Assembly (NCBI RefSeq): GCF_001949145.1
Contig: NW_019091429.1
Span: 221,333 to 233,813, forward strand
Reading direction: 5' to 3'
Origin: Acanthaster planci
Lineage: Eukaryota > Echinodermata > Asteroidea > Valvatida > Acanthasteridae
DNA: 12,481 bases
This document shows, in pieces, positions 1-7,440 of this stretch (the first letter of the stretch is position 1; the number at the start of each line of letters is the position of its first letter). Position numbers and translations under genes: made by a program. The notes beneath the pieces were generated by a model. It made no database searches, was not told the origin of the DNA, and saw only the letters and a program-made list of their open reading frames with translations.

Positions 1-213
1 CGCCGTCGCCGCCTCGGCCATGCGGGGTTGGCGGCTGGTTGGGCCGGTGGCATTGGGCGTGCAAAGTTACAACTTCAGCAAGTGAAACACAGTAAGGCTA
101 ACTTGGTTGTACGTTCGATCACATCAATCCCTGCCCGTGGTACATTTATCCGAATCCAAGAATCCAATTGCTGGGCCAGTCTGATATTATTAGAGTTGAT
201 GCCAAGTCGGTAA
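1..213 (+). other. Edge-open GC-rich reading frame, possible end of an exon
   Basis: The first 60 bases are clearly more GC- and CpG-rich than the rest of the region. One frame is open from base 1 to the stop at 211-213 (about 70 codons, beginning RRRRLGHAGL and ending LLELMPSR). A second frame is open from base 2 and contains an ATG at 20 in a CGGCCATGC context, running 21 codons (MRGWRLVGPVALGV...) to TGA at 83. A weak donor, CAA|GTGAAA, sits at 81/82. This could be the tail of a CpG-rich first exon lying to the left, but I recognise no protein family and 70 open codons can occur by chance in GC-rich DNA. The window edge cuts the feature, so its start is unknown. Confidence 0.22.
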
Positions 214-264
214 TTGATTGGGGTTTGTTCTCCACACGCGATCCACACGATATTCGTAGCTTTA

Positions 265-835
265 CATTAGTTTCCTCACCCCGACTTGCAGATGAAAGAT
301 TTTCAAATTAAACTGCGCTGATGGATTTCGACTGAGCTTCAGGGACAAAAGACTATTATTAAACGACTTATCATTAGTATACTCTAAGGCCGACGGCCTG
401 CCTCAACTCATAGTTTGAAGTATTTTATTGGCGGAAAATATTCAAGGTTAATGGCAGACTTATCAGTTGTAAACACTGTCTTTTCCCCCAATCATATCCG
501 TATACCGGTGGCATAGCCACGGGGTGGGTGGGTGGTGGGGGGCTGCTGGGGGCCACAAATTCCCGGTGCCTCCCCATATACCCCCCACTGAAAAAAGGAT
601 GAATGGATATTGAACGAGGCTAACAAAAACTTGCCCAAAAACCACACCACTGAAGGCTAGTGCCCCGTAAGATGCTGGTGCCCTCTTTGTGCCCCCTCCC
701 TAGTAAAATCCTAGCTACGCCACTGCCGTGTATCTGAGACATTTGGTTAGGTTCCTTTCACTCAGACCTTTGAAATAAACATTTGAAACATTATTTGGCA
801 ATAAAAAGTAGTTTGCATTTTTAAAATTAGATCTT
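265..835 (+). repeat. Diverged direct repeat, copy E1 (split by a transposon)
   Basis: This segment aligns with 905-1235. Shared stretches include TCACCCCGACTTGCAGATGA against TCGCCCCAACTTGCAGATGA, the identical ATGGATTTCGACTGA, the CTCTA(A)GGCC end, the TTAATGGC.G..TCAGTTGT block, TTTTCCC, and GAGACATT.GGTTA..TTCCTTTCA followed by CAGACC(T)TTGAAATAAA. E1 is interrupted between 505 and 726 by the hAT-like element described separately. Single-base indels between copies break any shared reading frame, so the repeat is not behaving as coding sequence. It is probably an old tandem duplication of about 0.4 kb, or two copies of a dispersed repeat. Confidence 0.78.
506..725 (-). mobile_element. hAT-like non-autonomous element (about 220 bp) with 8-bp target duplication
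   Basis: Read on the minus strand the element begins CAGTGGCGTAGCTAGG (complement of 710-725). The other end, read inward on the plus strand from 506, is CGGTGGCATAGCCACGG, matching that terminus at about 12 of 16 positions, so the two form imperfect terminal inverted repeats. The flanks are CCGTATAC (498-505) and CCGTGTAT (726-733), an 8-bp target duplication with two mismatches. Eight-bp duplications and CAGNG-type termini are typical of hAT transposons. The interior has no transposase coding, is G/C-rich near its left end, and carries a G-run stretch at 519-550, so this is a MITE-like passenger. The paralogous repeat at 1125-1140 lacks it, which independently supports the insertion call. 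Confidence 0.75.
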
Positions 836-904
836 CATCTGTGAAGCAAATTTCGTTTTTGAAATTTGAGGAAAACCAGGAGAAATCTCATATTTTTATA
901 TTTT

Positions 905-1235
905 GCGCTCTGACGTCGGTTACCTCGCCCCAACTTGCAGATGATCGACTCTCCATTAATTTGCATCGATGGATTTCGACTGAAGTTGAAGGGCAAAATA
1001 CAACTATCGAACGTGTACTAAGTGTACTCTAGGCCCTAATGTCGACAGCCTAGAAGCTTGTATATTTTCTGCTGAAATAACGTAAGCTTAATGGCTGCCG
1101 CGTCAGTTGTTACAGTATTGGTTTTCCCATGCATATGAGACATTAGGTTAATTTCCTTTCAACCAGACCTTGAAATAAAATAAACAATTTAAGATGAATT
1201 TTTTGGCGATTGTAAAGTGGTAAGCACCTTTAGAA
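905..1235 (+). repeat. Diverged direct repeat, copy E2 (uninterrupted)
   Basis: Second copy of the repeat at 265-835, without the transposon. A frame is open from 841 to 1032 and includes QLADDRLSINLHRW and ends VLSVL-stop. The aligned frame in E1 contains stops and a one-base shift, so I do not treat it as a gene. CTTGCAG (at about 934-940) resembles a 3' splice site and is present in both copies, but the upstream pyrimidine tract is poor. The junction TTTTCCCATGCATATGAGA corresponds to the unoccupied insertion site of the hAT-like element. Confidence 0.75.
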
Positions 1236-1443
1236 TGTCAGATGAAATGTTGCAATTTTTCCCTGTCTTTTAAAAATTCAATTTAGAAATCTCTGGAAAA
1301 GTATATAAAATCTCGTGCTTGCAGGCGAAATCCGCTGAGGGCTCAATGTTCGCTGATATTGAGGACAGTTTTGGTGAATTAACAAAATGAGTTCAAATTA
1401 TTTCGTTCAGTTTCGGAATATTTGGAAATGGGAGGAATTTCGT

Positions 1444-1458
1444 CACGTGAGTCACGTG
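1444..1458. promoter_or_regulatory. Paired CACGTG E-boxes (CLEAR-like)
   Basis: Two CACGTG palindromes lie at 1444-1449 and 1453-1458, nine bases apart, in the context GTCACGTGAGTCACGTGA. CACGTG is the core bound by bHLH-zipper factors (Myc/Max, USF and MiT/TFE families), and GTCACGTGAC is the CLEAR element of MiT/TFE factors; both copies here match 9 of its 10 bases. No TATA box or gene start is visible nearby, so a regulatory function is inference. The spacing could equally come from a 9-bp tandem slip. Confidence 0.4.
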
Positions 1459-1500
1459 ATTATGCCGGTTACATGACCTGACCATCTCTTGAATTAGTCT

Positions 1501-1583
1501 GAAGCTTGGTCTGGTATCCCTACTAACCCCAGCCTAATGCTGAGAAGCTTGGTCCGGCATCCCTACTAACCCCAGCCTAATGC
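1501..1583 (+). repeat. 43-bp tandem duplication
   Basis: The unit starting GAAGCTTGGT at 1501 is repeated starting at 1544, a period of 43 bases, and the second copy is complete to 1583. Over the 40 bases that can be compared there are two differences (CTGGTAT against CCGGCAT). Each unit contains CCCTACTAACCCCAGCC, which includes a TACTAAC branch-point-like string followed by an AG. The near identity implies a recent duplication compared with the other repeats of the window. Confidence 0.93.
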
Positions 1584-1649
1584 GCCGACAACAAGTTTAG
1601 AAGTGAAGATTGCCAAGCTATTACACAAATGTTACCAAAACCTTTCGCA

Positions 1650-2015
1650 GCTTGCCATCGACGTTTATCCAAACGTCTTTCTTGTCACTGCATGTTTGTA
1701 AACGTTGTATCTTTATATTAAAAAAAAATATAGCGTATATGACAGTTAAAGTTTTATAATTCATATGGAGTTATATGAACGTTTTGGTTTGGTCTTTTTT
1801 GCAACGTTTATAAGACGATGCATAAAGGTGTTCCCACGTCGTTGTGGGGATGTTGAAACATGACGTTGTGATGACATCGTGGATTGGTCTTTTCACGATG
1901 TTCATATAATGAGTTGTAGTTGACTTTGTAGGGAACCTTTATCAAAATGTTTGGGAAATTTTCACCATGAGTGTCATGTTGCAATGACGTTGTGTTTTTT
2001 CTTTTAATGACGTGG
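1650..2015. repeat. ACGTT/GACGT-rich degenerate repeat region with a fold-back
   Basis: About ten ACGTT or GACGT strings occur here, including ATGACGTTGTG at about 1860 and again at about 1984, and TTGGTCTTTT at about 1788 and 1884. ATAAAGGTGTTCCC near 1821-1835 is nearly the inverse of GGGAACCTTTAT near 1931-1942, so the middle could fold back. An A8 run lies near 1721. There is no coding sequence. It may be a decayed minisatellite or the remains of a fold-back element; I cannot name a family. Confidence 0.45.
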
Positions 2016-2030
2016 CTATAAATATTACGA

Positions 2031-2345
2031 TTGAGCCACGCAGTAGTCTTGGATGGATCACGTACAACCTTATACTGCCATAGGAAAGCGCATCATCGAG
2101 TTTGTTTAAACGAGATCTATTTCACTAAAGTTCGTTGGTATGAAGTGTATTTTTCAACTTGGCTCGATCTGCATCCACACCCCGTTGATGTACTTCACAT
2201 CTTTTCATCCAGTATCTCTTGGTCGGATTCAAAGGTAGACTCATCTTCAGTGGTTGATCCAGGATTTTCAGAACGAAGGCGCAAACTTGGAGGCTGAAAA
2301 GCGAGTGTGCGGTGCGTAGCCCTATACAGTCGCAATGTAAATGCA
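2031..2345 (-). pseudogene. A1: frameshifted copy of a minus-strand coding relic
   Basis: This segment is homologous to 8436-9140 (A2). On the minus strand three broken pieces match the A2 protein-like reading. SKFAP lies near 2295. From 2272 down to 2198 there is SENPGST, then TEDESTFES and DQEILDEKM in one frame. VKYINGVWMQI follows, one frame over, from 2198. A2 has SESHGSTLEDESPFK, KEIPNEN and VKFVNGAWMKI at the matching places. Many differences in the SExxGST block fall at third codon positions (TCC/TCA, TCA/TCT, TTC/TTT), as expected for former coding DNA. A1 lacks about 59 bases found in A2 between the PFK and KEI parts, and about 380 bases between the outer block (near 2045-2105) and the inner one. 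The outer block encodes CHRKAH on the plus strand in both copies. I do not recognise the family. Confidence 0.5.
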
Positions 2346-2524
2346 ATAGATGGATTTCACATTAGTGCCGTCGGTGCATATTTGCATCGGAATGAGGCTC
2401 TCTGTGTTGAACTTCGTCGCGCGGGCCTGCGGCGTCGACACAGTACATGCAGTATCCGGTTCGCACGTGTGATACCACATCAGTTTAAACCATGCCCACT
2501 GCACAAGATACATGGCCATCGCAG
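2310..2524 (+). other. Weak exon candidate ending at a CAG|GTACGT donor
   Basis: A plus-strand frame is open through this CpG-richer stretch (about 70 codons, including AVGAYLHRNEALCVELRRAG and IPHQFKPCPLHKIHGHR). It meets a good 5' splice-site match, CAG|GTACGT, at 2524/2525. The composition is basic, with several Cys and His. Against it, no clear polypyrimidine-AG acceptor precedes it, the opposite strand is also open for 65 codons, and no family is recognised. Its left end overlaps the A1 relic. Confidence 0.2.
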
Positions 2525-2544
2525 GTACGTTAGTTCGCGGTAAA

Positions 2545-3210
2545 TTGCCATTGTTTTTTCTTTTGATTTCACGTGTTAAGTCATTCTGAAAGACTCTTCA
2601 ACAAAAATCTGCAGCCTGAGAAATCTGAATTTAACATACCTTTATGTATGTTGTGTCTTGACTCCTTACTTTCAATCGTCTGATCGTATTAAGAATTAAA
2701 GCTGACACATACATCCTCGTTTTCAAACGCGGAAGTGCGAAGATTGACGCTAAGAGTGTCGTTTTCGGATCCCTTTATAGAGCGAATTTAGACGTCGTTG
2801 TCATAATGGCAGTGGGGAAGGGAGAACTTCACTCCCCTCTGAATCCGTCACTGATCTTCATCTGACTATTCATCATTCTCTACCACTGTTTCTGATTCCG
2901 AATCACCCTTTCGAAACCTTCTCTTTTCTCATCCTAGAATCAGTTTCGTAGTTTTCAATTCCCGATTCAAATCTTTGATTTCAAACGTTGGATTCAAAAT
3001 TAGTAACGTTGGATGGAATATTCAGAGAATGATTGCTTCAACATTATCGTCAAATACGCTCCTTTTAGATTTGTCTCCTGCATACGCATTTGCTATACCA
3101 CCGTAAGTTATATCTCCATCCAAAGCTTTTGTCACACCACTGACATGGGTTTGACCGCAGAAATCATTCATGTCTAGCCTTCGAAGAATGATCTTCAAAA
3201 TGACAAGGAA
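2545..3210. other. Gene-free stretch with a possible hAT remnant
   Basis: I see no gene here. The only structured piece is 2810-2853, listed separately. A TATAAAGGG on the minus strand near 2770 resembles one in A2 near 9135, but the surrounding similarity is too weak to extend the A copy this far. The rest is pyrimidine-leaning unique-looking sequence. Confidence 0.5.
2810..2853 (-). mobile_element. Possible internally deleted hAT remnant
   Basis: The complement of 2834-2853 reads CAGTGACGGATTCAGAGGGG, a form common at hAT-type termini. The opposite side, starting at 2810, reads CAGTGGGGAAGGGAG, so a 44-bp CAGTG...CACTG unit is bounded on both sides. The 8-bp flanks (CATAATGG and ATCTTCAT) do not match, so this is either one decayed end or a coincidence. 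It is not the same family as the element at 506-725. Confidence 0.28.
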
Positions 3211-3224
3211 CTGATGAAATCGTT

Positions 3225-3400
3225 TAATATGCAGTTTCTCATGTGCTTTTCTTTTGCTTATTTGATTGCTCGCATGCTAATTTTACGGCACAGTCATTCT
3301 TTCACTTCTTCGTTGCTCATTTGCTCAGTGCACTGCTTATTCGCTCATTTCTTGCTATTTTCACTGCTCATTTTCTGCCCAATTCAATTTCACCGGGCCT
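3225..3400 (+). repeat. Pyrimidine-rich TGCTCATT-type low-complexity stretch
   Basis: Variants of GCTCATTT or GCTTATT recur at roughly 15-30 base intervals (near 3254, 3314, 3337, 3351 and 3366). Two overlapping frames stay open because stop codons are rare in such composition, and their translations are Phe/Leu/Ser-rich with no recognisable domain. I read this as simple sequence and not as a membrane protein exon. Confidence 0.45.
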
Positions 3401-3634
3401 AAAATTTGAAGTGATGGGGTTTAATGAGTTCGACATTTGTCTAATTATGGGCATATACTCCTTTTTCTAAATTTCGAAAAGTAAATAATGTTGAGGTAGC
3501 TCCGTGTAAACTCTCCCTTAAAATAACACCGCCAAGACGACAAAGTAGTCTCTTATTTTACGTTACGCTGGCTACATTCAGAGATACTGAGTCAATGATG
3601 TCTCTGTCCACCACGAAGTACCCTCATTCCAATC

Positions 3635-3905
3635 TTCACCACAATTAACATCAACTCCACCTTTTTCACCACCATTACCACACCACACCCATCACCACCA
3701 TTACCACTCTTACCATCAAAGCACCTTCAAATTATCACTACTTTCATCATCTTTACAATTACCACCATCACACTTGACCAGTATCACCATTTCAGCCTCA
3801 TTAATATAACTTCCCCTTTACAACTGTCACCATCAAGCCTATCTATATAATCGTCACCATCATCAATACCACCATTCCCCTTGTCACCACCATTATCATT
3901 GTAAC
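3635..3905 (+). repeat. Decayed (CAY)n trinucleotide tract, copy 1
   Basis: The strand is dominated by CACCAT, CACCAC, ATCATC and TACCAC triplets (ATC/ACC type), with interruptions such as AATTAACATCAACTCC. It is an old trinucleotide microsatellite that has accumulated substitutions and small indels. It is strongly strand-asymmetric: almost no G occurs over 250 bases. A similar tract lies at 5175-5370. Confidence 0.85.
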
Positions 3906-4104
3906 AAGACGGGTTTAAAATTGTTTCTTTCACTTGAGGATTTGTCTAGCAATGGTAATTGTTGGGTACGGCTAATTAAACTAGGATTCTCTCAGTTATG
4001 CACTCGCATCGGGATCGTATCCTTTGTTCATATTGCTCTTGCCTCGGTGTACATATAAAATGTTAGAAATATATTAATTGGGTAACTGGCGTGGGGTGGA
4101 AGGG

Positions 4105-4111
4105 TATATAA
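4105..4111 (+). promoter_or_regulatory. TATA box candidate (TATATAA)
   Basis: GGGTATATAACCCGCGCCC is a good TATA-box string placed just before the base composition changes from AT-rich to CpG-rich. Transcription would be expected to begin about 30 bases downstream, near 4135. No strong initiator motif is visible there. The box fits either a small Pol II unit or the U3 part of an LTR. Confidence 0.45.
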
Positions 4112-4134
4112 CCCGCGCCCACATTGACTGAATT

Positions 4135-4475
4135 GAGTTTTACGGTGTGGGAGATGAAGTGAGTGTGTCTCGCCGGATTGGGTTTTCGTGGAGCGGATAA
4201 GTGTGGACCTTCAGCACTGAGGCTGTCGAGTCGGGCGCCGCGAGGGCTGCGCGTCGGGCGCACGTCCCTGATCCCCTGTGTGCGGGGTGCTTTTCCGCTT
4301 GTGGGCGATTAAAGCCCTCTAGTTTTACCCGCACTAGAAACTCCCGGGTACGCCAGACCCGAGGATAGGCCCGGATTAAGCCAACGGCCATGTGAGTAAA
4401 TTTGACAATATTTATGCCATTTGTAATCATTGATCTTATGCTGTATAATTAGAAGAAATTGTGTTTCTTGCAGTT
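4135..4475 (+). other. Candidate TATA-driven spliced unit or LTR-like relic, with 82-bp intron
   Basis: The stretch after the TATA box (4135-4391) is GC- and CpG-rich and unlike its surroundings. It ends at a good donor, CCAT|GTGAGT (4391/4392). Eighty-two bases later comes a good acceptor, TGTTTCTTGCAG|TTGGGG (4473/4474), so 4392-4473 has the form of a short complete intron. The first stretch has only one tiny ATG frame (ATGAAGTGA at 4154), so any transcript would start non-coding. An ATTAAA polyadenylation-like string lies at 4308-4313, followed by AGTTTTACCCGCACTAG; the TATA-to-ATTAAA order is also what an LTR of a Ty3/gypsy-type element would show. I could not find TG...CA ends with matching 5-bp flanks, nor a tRNA primer site. 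TCGGGCGC is repeated 24 bases apart, and CCCC(7)GGGG can form a hairpin at 4273-4287. The 96-codon minus-strand frame here is probably only a result of the GC composition. Confidence 0.33.
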
Positions 4476-5174
4476 GGGGTGAAACCTTTACCGTGGCAAA
4501 ATTAGTTTCAGATTTTATGACGCTAGCCTTTCAAAGTTGAGTAGAGAAAACTTGCTATCATACCGCAGTTTAGTACGGTGAATCAAGCCTGGATTCTGAA
4601 CAGGAAATTTTAAGGCCGAGAGTTTATTAGAGGAACATTTTGTATGTTATGCATAACAGGGTATCCCGTAATTCTACGTGCTTCTGGCAGGGCAGCTACT
4701 GTCCAAGTTCCTTATGATCCTGACTTTGATGAATGCTAGCCTCAACTATCACCTACTCTCCGATGGTCAGTGCTTAGTGACCTACCCAAGAAACATAACA
4801 AGCCTGGGGACTTCCATCTCGCATTCTGATAGTCCGGTGGATTCACCTCTTGCCGTTGCTCCATGGTCACCATTATTTATGCTGTATTTAAAAGAGCTGT
4901 AGAATATTTATATTGTATTAATTTCTACGCTGTGTAATATCTTGAGCCATTTTCCTGCTTACGGGATAATCTCGTAATGTTTGCCACTGCGTCCGTTAAA
5001 CTGACCGACAAGGGAGTGTAAATACTTTAGTTTAGTTCATTTCTTTCTTGAAATAAATAATTCATTTTTATGTGTTGCAGATCTTGTGTTTGGTCTTCGG
5101 TTAGTCTGAGTTATTCCTTGATATTTAGTCTGCGTGGAGCGGCACTTTCGGTTTCGCTCTGCAACAATCAACAA
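4474..5174. other. Mostly featureless stretch; short coding-like patch near 4690-4820
   Basis: A frame open for 74 codons ends in TAG at about 4900. A different frame over 4690-4735 reads TVQVPYDPDFDEC and, after a stop, PQLSPTLRWSVLSDLPKKHN, with CTGGCAG just before it. Neither resembles a family I know. TATGTGTTGCAG at 5069-5080 is a good 3' splice-site string. I cannot support a gene, although a decayed exon is possible. Confidence 0.3.
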
Positions 5175-5370
5175 CCCCCGATCGTCATCATCATTAGCAC
5201 CACTTACCAACATCTACGGCATCATCACTTATGTAATTACATCTCCGTTTTTGCCTTCTCCCTTCTTTGATCGTTTGCCATCATCATTAATATCATCTCC
5301 ATCTTCACCACCATTGCCATCAATCGTACATCTTCACCATCATTACAACCATCCCAAACATCTGCAGCAT
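5175..5370 (+). repeat. Decayed (CAY)n trinucleotide tract, copy 2
   Basis: ATCATCATTAGCACCACTTACC, CATCATCATTAATATCATC and CACCATCATTACAACC type triplets fill the stretch, interrupted by a TTTGCCTTCTCCCTTCTTTG segment near 5248-5272. Composition and strand bias match the tract at 3635-3905. Two overlapping frames stay open only because of the repeat. Confidence 0.82.
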
Positions 5371-5423
5371 TGTGTGACATGTTTGTTTTGTCTTTCTCTT
5401 CTTCGATGTTGCCAATCCGTCAG

Positions 5424-5490
5424 TGATTAGCCCATCTCTCTGACACCAAATTACTAAGGGGCTAAGTGGGCTCCAAATCACCATTTTGCC
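5424..5490. repeat. Short imperfect inverted repeat
   Basis: AGTGATTAGCCCA (near 5424) and the complement of the stretch ending near 5490 (GGTGATTTGGAGCCCA) match apart from a 3-base insertion, giving a 67-base inverted-repeat unit. It could be the trace of a tiny MITE. No target duplication is evident. Confidence 0.35.
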
Positions 5491-5534
5491 GAATATCTGA
5501 TTAGGTGATGCTGACAATTTTTTTCAAGCCATTG

Positions 5535-6440
5535 TGACACCCTCCACTGAAATCAGACGAGTCACAATGATATGTGGCAGGAAAAATTGATCTAGCCTGA
5601 ATATTGAACCGTGATAGTGCAAGGCCAGAACCCTTGAACAGGAAGAATGCCATGCAAAAATGTTAGATTTGCAATTTTTTTGTTCGTTTCCTTCCGATAA
5701 AAATCACCACTGAAAATTCCTTTGTTCGATGTCTATTACAATATTAGTTTACAGAAACTGAAAAATTGCTTGAAAAAATATGATGCCCAAACAAGTGACG
5801 TTTTCACTTCTGAAAATCAGACACAAATTGTGACCTAGACAACTTGCTACTGTGTACGCAGATGAAAAGTACAAAATTATATTGTAACATATACATGTGG
5901 GTAAAAAGTTAAAACTGAACCCAAATCAGAACAAACTAAGCTTAGCATTTTATAATTTTCAAGGAAAAACCTTTACAGGAAAAAAGGTATGTAGTTTTTT
6001 TAAAAGTCTGCTCCAACCTTTGCTGACAAGAAGTGCGTCAAGTCAGTTAGACTGTATCAAAAGCTAAATCTTCGCATCGTAATTCCTTCTGGTTCTGACA
6101 TGAATACATGCAGTGGAATAAAACTGCGTGGTAGGGGAGGTACGGACGATAATTCCGAGACTGAAAAGTCTTCAAAGACATTCTCTTTTTACCAATCTCC
6201 TTGTGACTTTCTATAATTTTTTGAAGAACACTAAGGTAAACTTCGTGCATAAGTGTTTCTCGCGATGATGTCTGTTAGGAATTGTTCTTTCCAAATTACA
6301 ACACGTGACAGGGCGGTCCGAAATAAAATCTCCATAGGCGGACCGTGCAAGGGTCCAGAACCATTCAATTTTACTTTCAGGATATATTTTGGTTTTCGTG
6401 ATCAACAGAACATTACGGCACATTCATCTAACCTGACTTT
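5535..6440. repeat. Array segment B1 (with a partial C at its left)
   Basis: B1 aligns with B2 (6666-7440) with a shift of 1077 bases at the left end and 1014 near the right end. Shared landmarks are GATCTAGCCTGAA against GATAGAGCCTGAA, AAATCACC.C.GAAAA, ACAGAAACTGAAAAATT, CAAAATTATATTGTAACAT against CAATATTATATTACAT, CTTTGCTGACAAGAA against CGTTGCAGACAAGAA, and the near-identical AAAATCTCCATAGG.GGACCG (6326-6345 and 7340-7359). The left 50 bases (GTGACACCCTCCACTGA) resemble the right edge of segment C. The D and A parts that should follow in a full unit are missing. Confidence 0.72.
6211..6423 (-). pseudogene. Minus-strand coding relic in B1
   Basis: A frame of about 70 codons contains YPESKIEWFW, then AYGDFISDRPVTCCN, then ERTIPN and KHLCTKFTLVFFKK before the stop. 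B2 carries the same elements on the same strand but spread over two frames: PESK, YGDFTWDRHVTVDN, GRTIPK and KHLSRNFTFVFVK. Across the YGDF block the two copies align without indels for about 70 bases. They differ there at third positions in the two codons for Asp-Arg (GAC-CGC against GAT-CGT). Between RTIP and KHL the copies differ by 15 bases, a multiple of three. This suggests ancient coding, but it is short and I recognise no family; a fortuitously open frame in a repeat remains possible. Confidence 0.35.
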
Positions 6441-6512
6441 TTGTCAATGTTTTTACCCAAAAGCTGAAAGGGATAAATTGAACTTTTGATCAAATACACT
6501 TAATGTGTTGAA

Positions 6513-6665
6513 TTCCGCGCCAGGCACGCGCAATGAACACAGCATAGTGTCGGATTTTCCGTTCACGTGATGGGCGGGTATATGCACGTACTTAGTGCAG
6601 AGGAACCGTAGAGACCAGTTTTATTTTCAAATAACCTACGACACCTTCATTTTTTATACAATAGA
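6513..6665. repeat. Array segment C1
   Basis: C1 aligns with C2 (9661-9805) at a shift of about 3148-3150 bases. Shared strings are TTCCGC.CCAGGCAC, ACAGCATAGTGTC.GATTTT, GAGAACCGTAG against GAAGAACCGTAG, and AATAACCTA.GACA.CTTCATTTTT. The shift defines the array period. C1 alone carries TTCACGTGATGGGCGGGTATATG (an E-box at 6564, a GC-box-like GGGCGGG at 6572 and a TATA-like string at 6579); C2 is diverged there. The promoter-like look is weak evidence. Confidence 0.72.
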
Positions 6666-7440
6666 GATAGAGCCTGAAAGTTTACCCCTGGTGGTGCACT
6701 TCCTGAACCTTCGGATAGAGGAAAAAATAATGTGCAGAGTTTTAGAGTTTGTCATTTTTTCCATTCGTTTACTTCTTAAAAAAATCACCTCAGAAAAAGG
6801 TCTTTGTGAAAGAATTGCTGGCATAGGCTATTATAGAAACTGAAAAATTACCCTACCTGAAAGAGAAATATCCTGCCGAAATATGACCTTTCACTTCCGA
6901 CAATCAAAAATACATGAAGACCAGTGCAATTTGGTGGTCTTGCACATAGATGAACAGATACAATATTATATTACATGGTGGTTTTTCGGTAAAAGCTCAA
7001 ATGAAAACAGATCAAAATGTTTTAACACTTTACCATTCATAACGAAATAAACTAAAACGAATGATCTATGCTCATGCTTCTATGCTTCTAAAATTTAATC
7101 TAACCGTTGCAGACAAGAAAGGCTTTACGTTAACTCGACTGAATCAAGAATCCATCCACTCTACGTGAAAAAGGAGACCAAGGAACAGAAAGGTCGTTAA
7201 TGAATTTCATTTTTCACCCATCTCCAGAAAACCTTTCGAAAATATTACTTTACGAACACAAACGTAAAATTTCGACTTAGGTGTTTCTTAGGAATCGTTC
7301 TTCCAGAAATTATCGACCGTGACATGACGATCCCATGTAAAATCTCCATAGGAGGACCGCACGAGGTTAGCTCGCTGCGTGACCTTTTACTTTCAGGCTC
7401 TAATTCCAAACTGGCTGTTACATTGAACACTCTATTGTGA
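6666..7440. repeat. Array segment B2
   Basis: This is the second B copy, continuous with C1 on its left and D1 on its right, so it belongs to the most complete unit of the array (C1-B2-D1-A2). The minus strand at 7288-7383 holds a short frame with NLVRSSYGDF and TWDRHVTVDNFWKNDS that parallels B1; the longest open frame in the same place runs in a different phase, showing that the old frame is broken. AT-rich indels account for most length differences between B1 and B2. Confidence 0.7.

Noticed and set aside
841-1032. 63-codon frame over repeat E2 as a gene
   Set aside because: The paralogous copy E1 has stops and a one-base shift in the same frame, so the repeat is not conserved as coding.
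2740-2800. Extension of the A1 repeat to the TATAAAGGG string near 2770
   Set aside because: Only about 14 of 16 bases match A2 locally, with no continuing alignment, and the A1 copy already has its own equivalent near 2325.
3214-3470. Two overlapping hydrophobic-looking frames
   Set aside because: They come from pyrimidine-rich simple sequence; two frames open at once over the same bases points to composition, not a membrane protein.
4140-4430. 96-codon minus-strand frame
   Set aside because: It lies in the CpG-rich leader where stops are rare, crosses the candidate intron, and has no recognisable motif.
6564-6584. E-box, GC-box and TATA-like string in C1 as a promoter
   Set aside because: The strings are short, C2 does not keep them, and no transcript start or frame follows.
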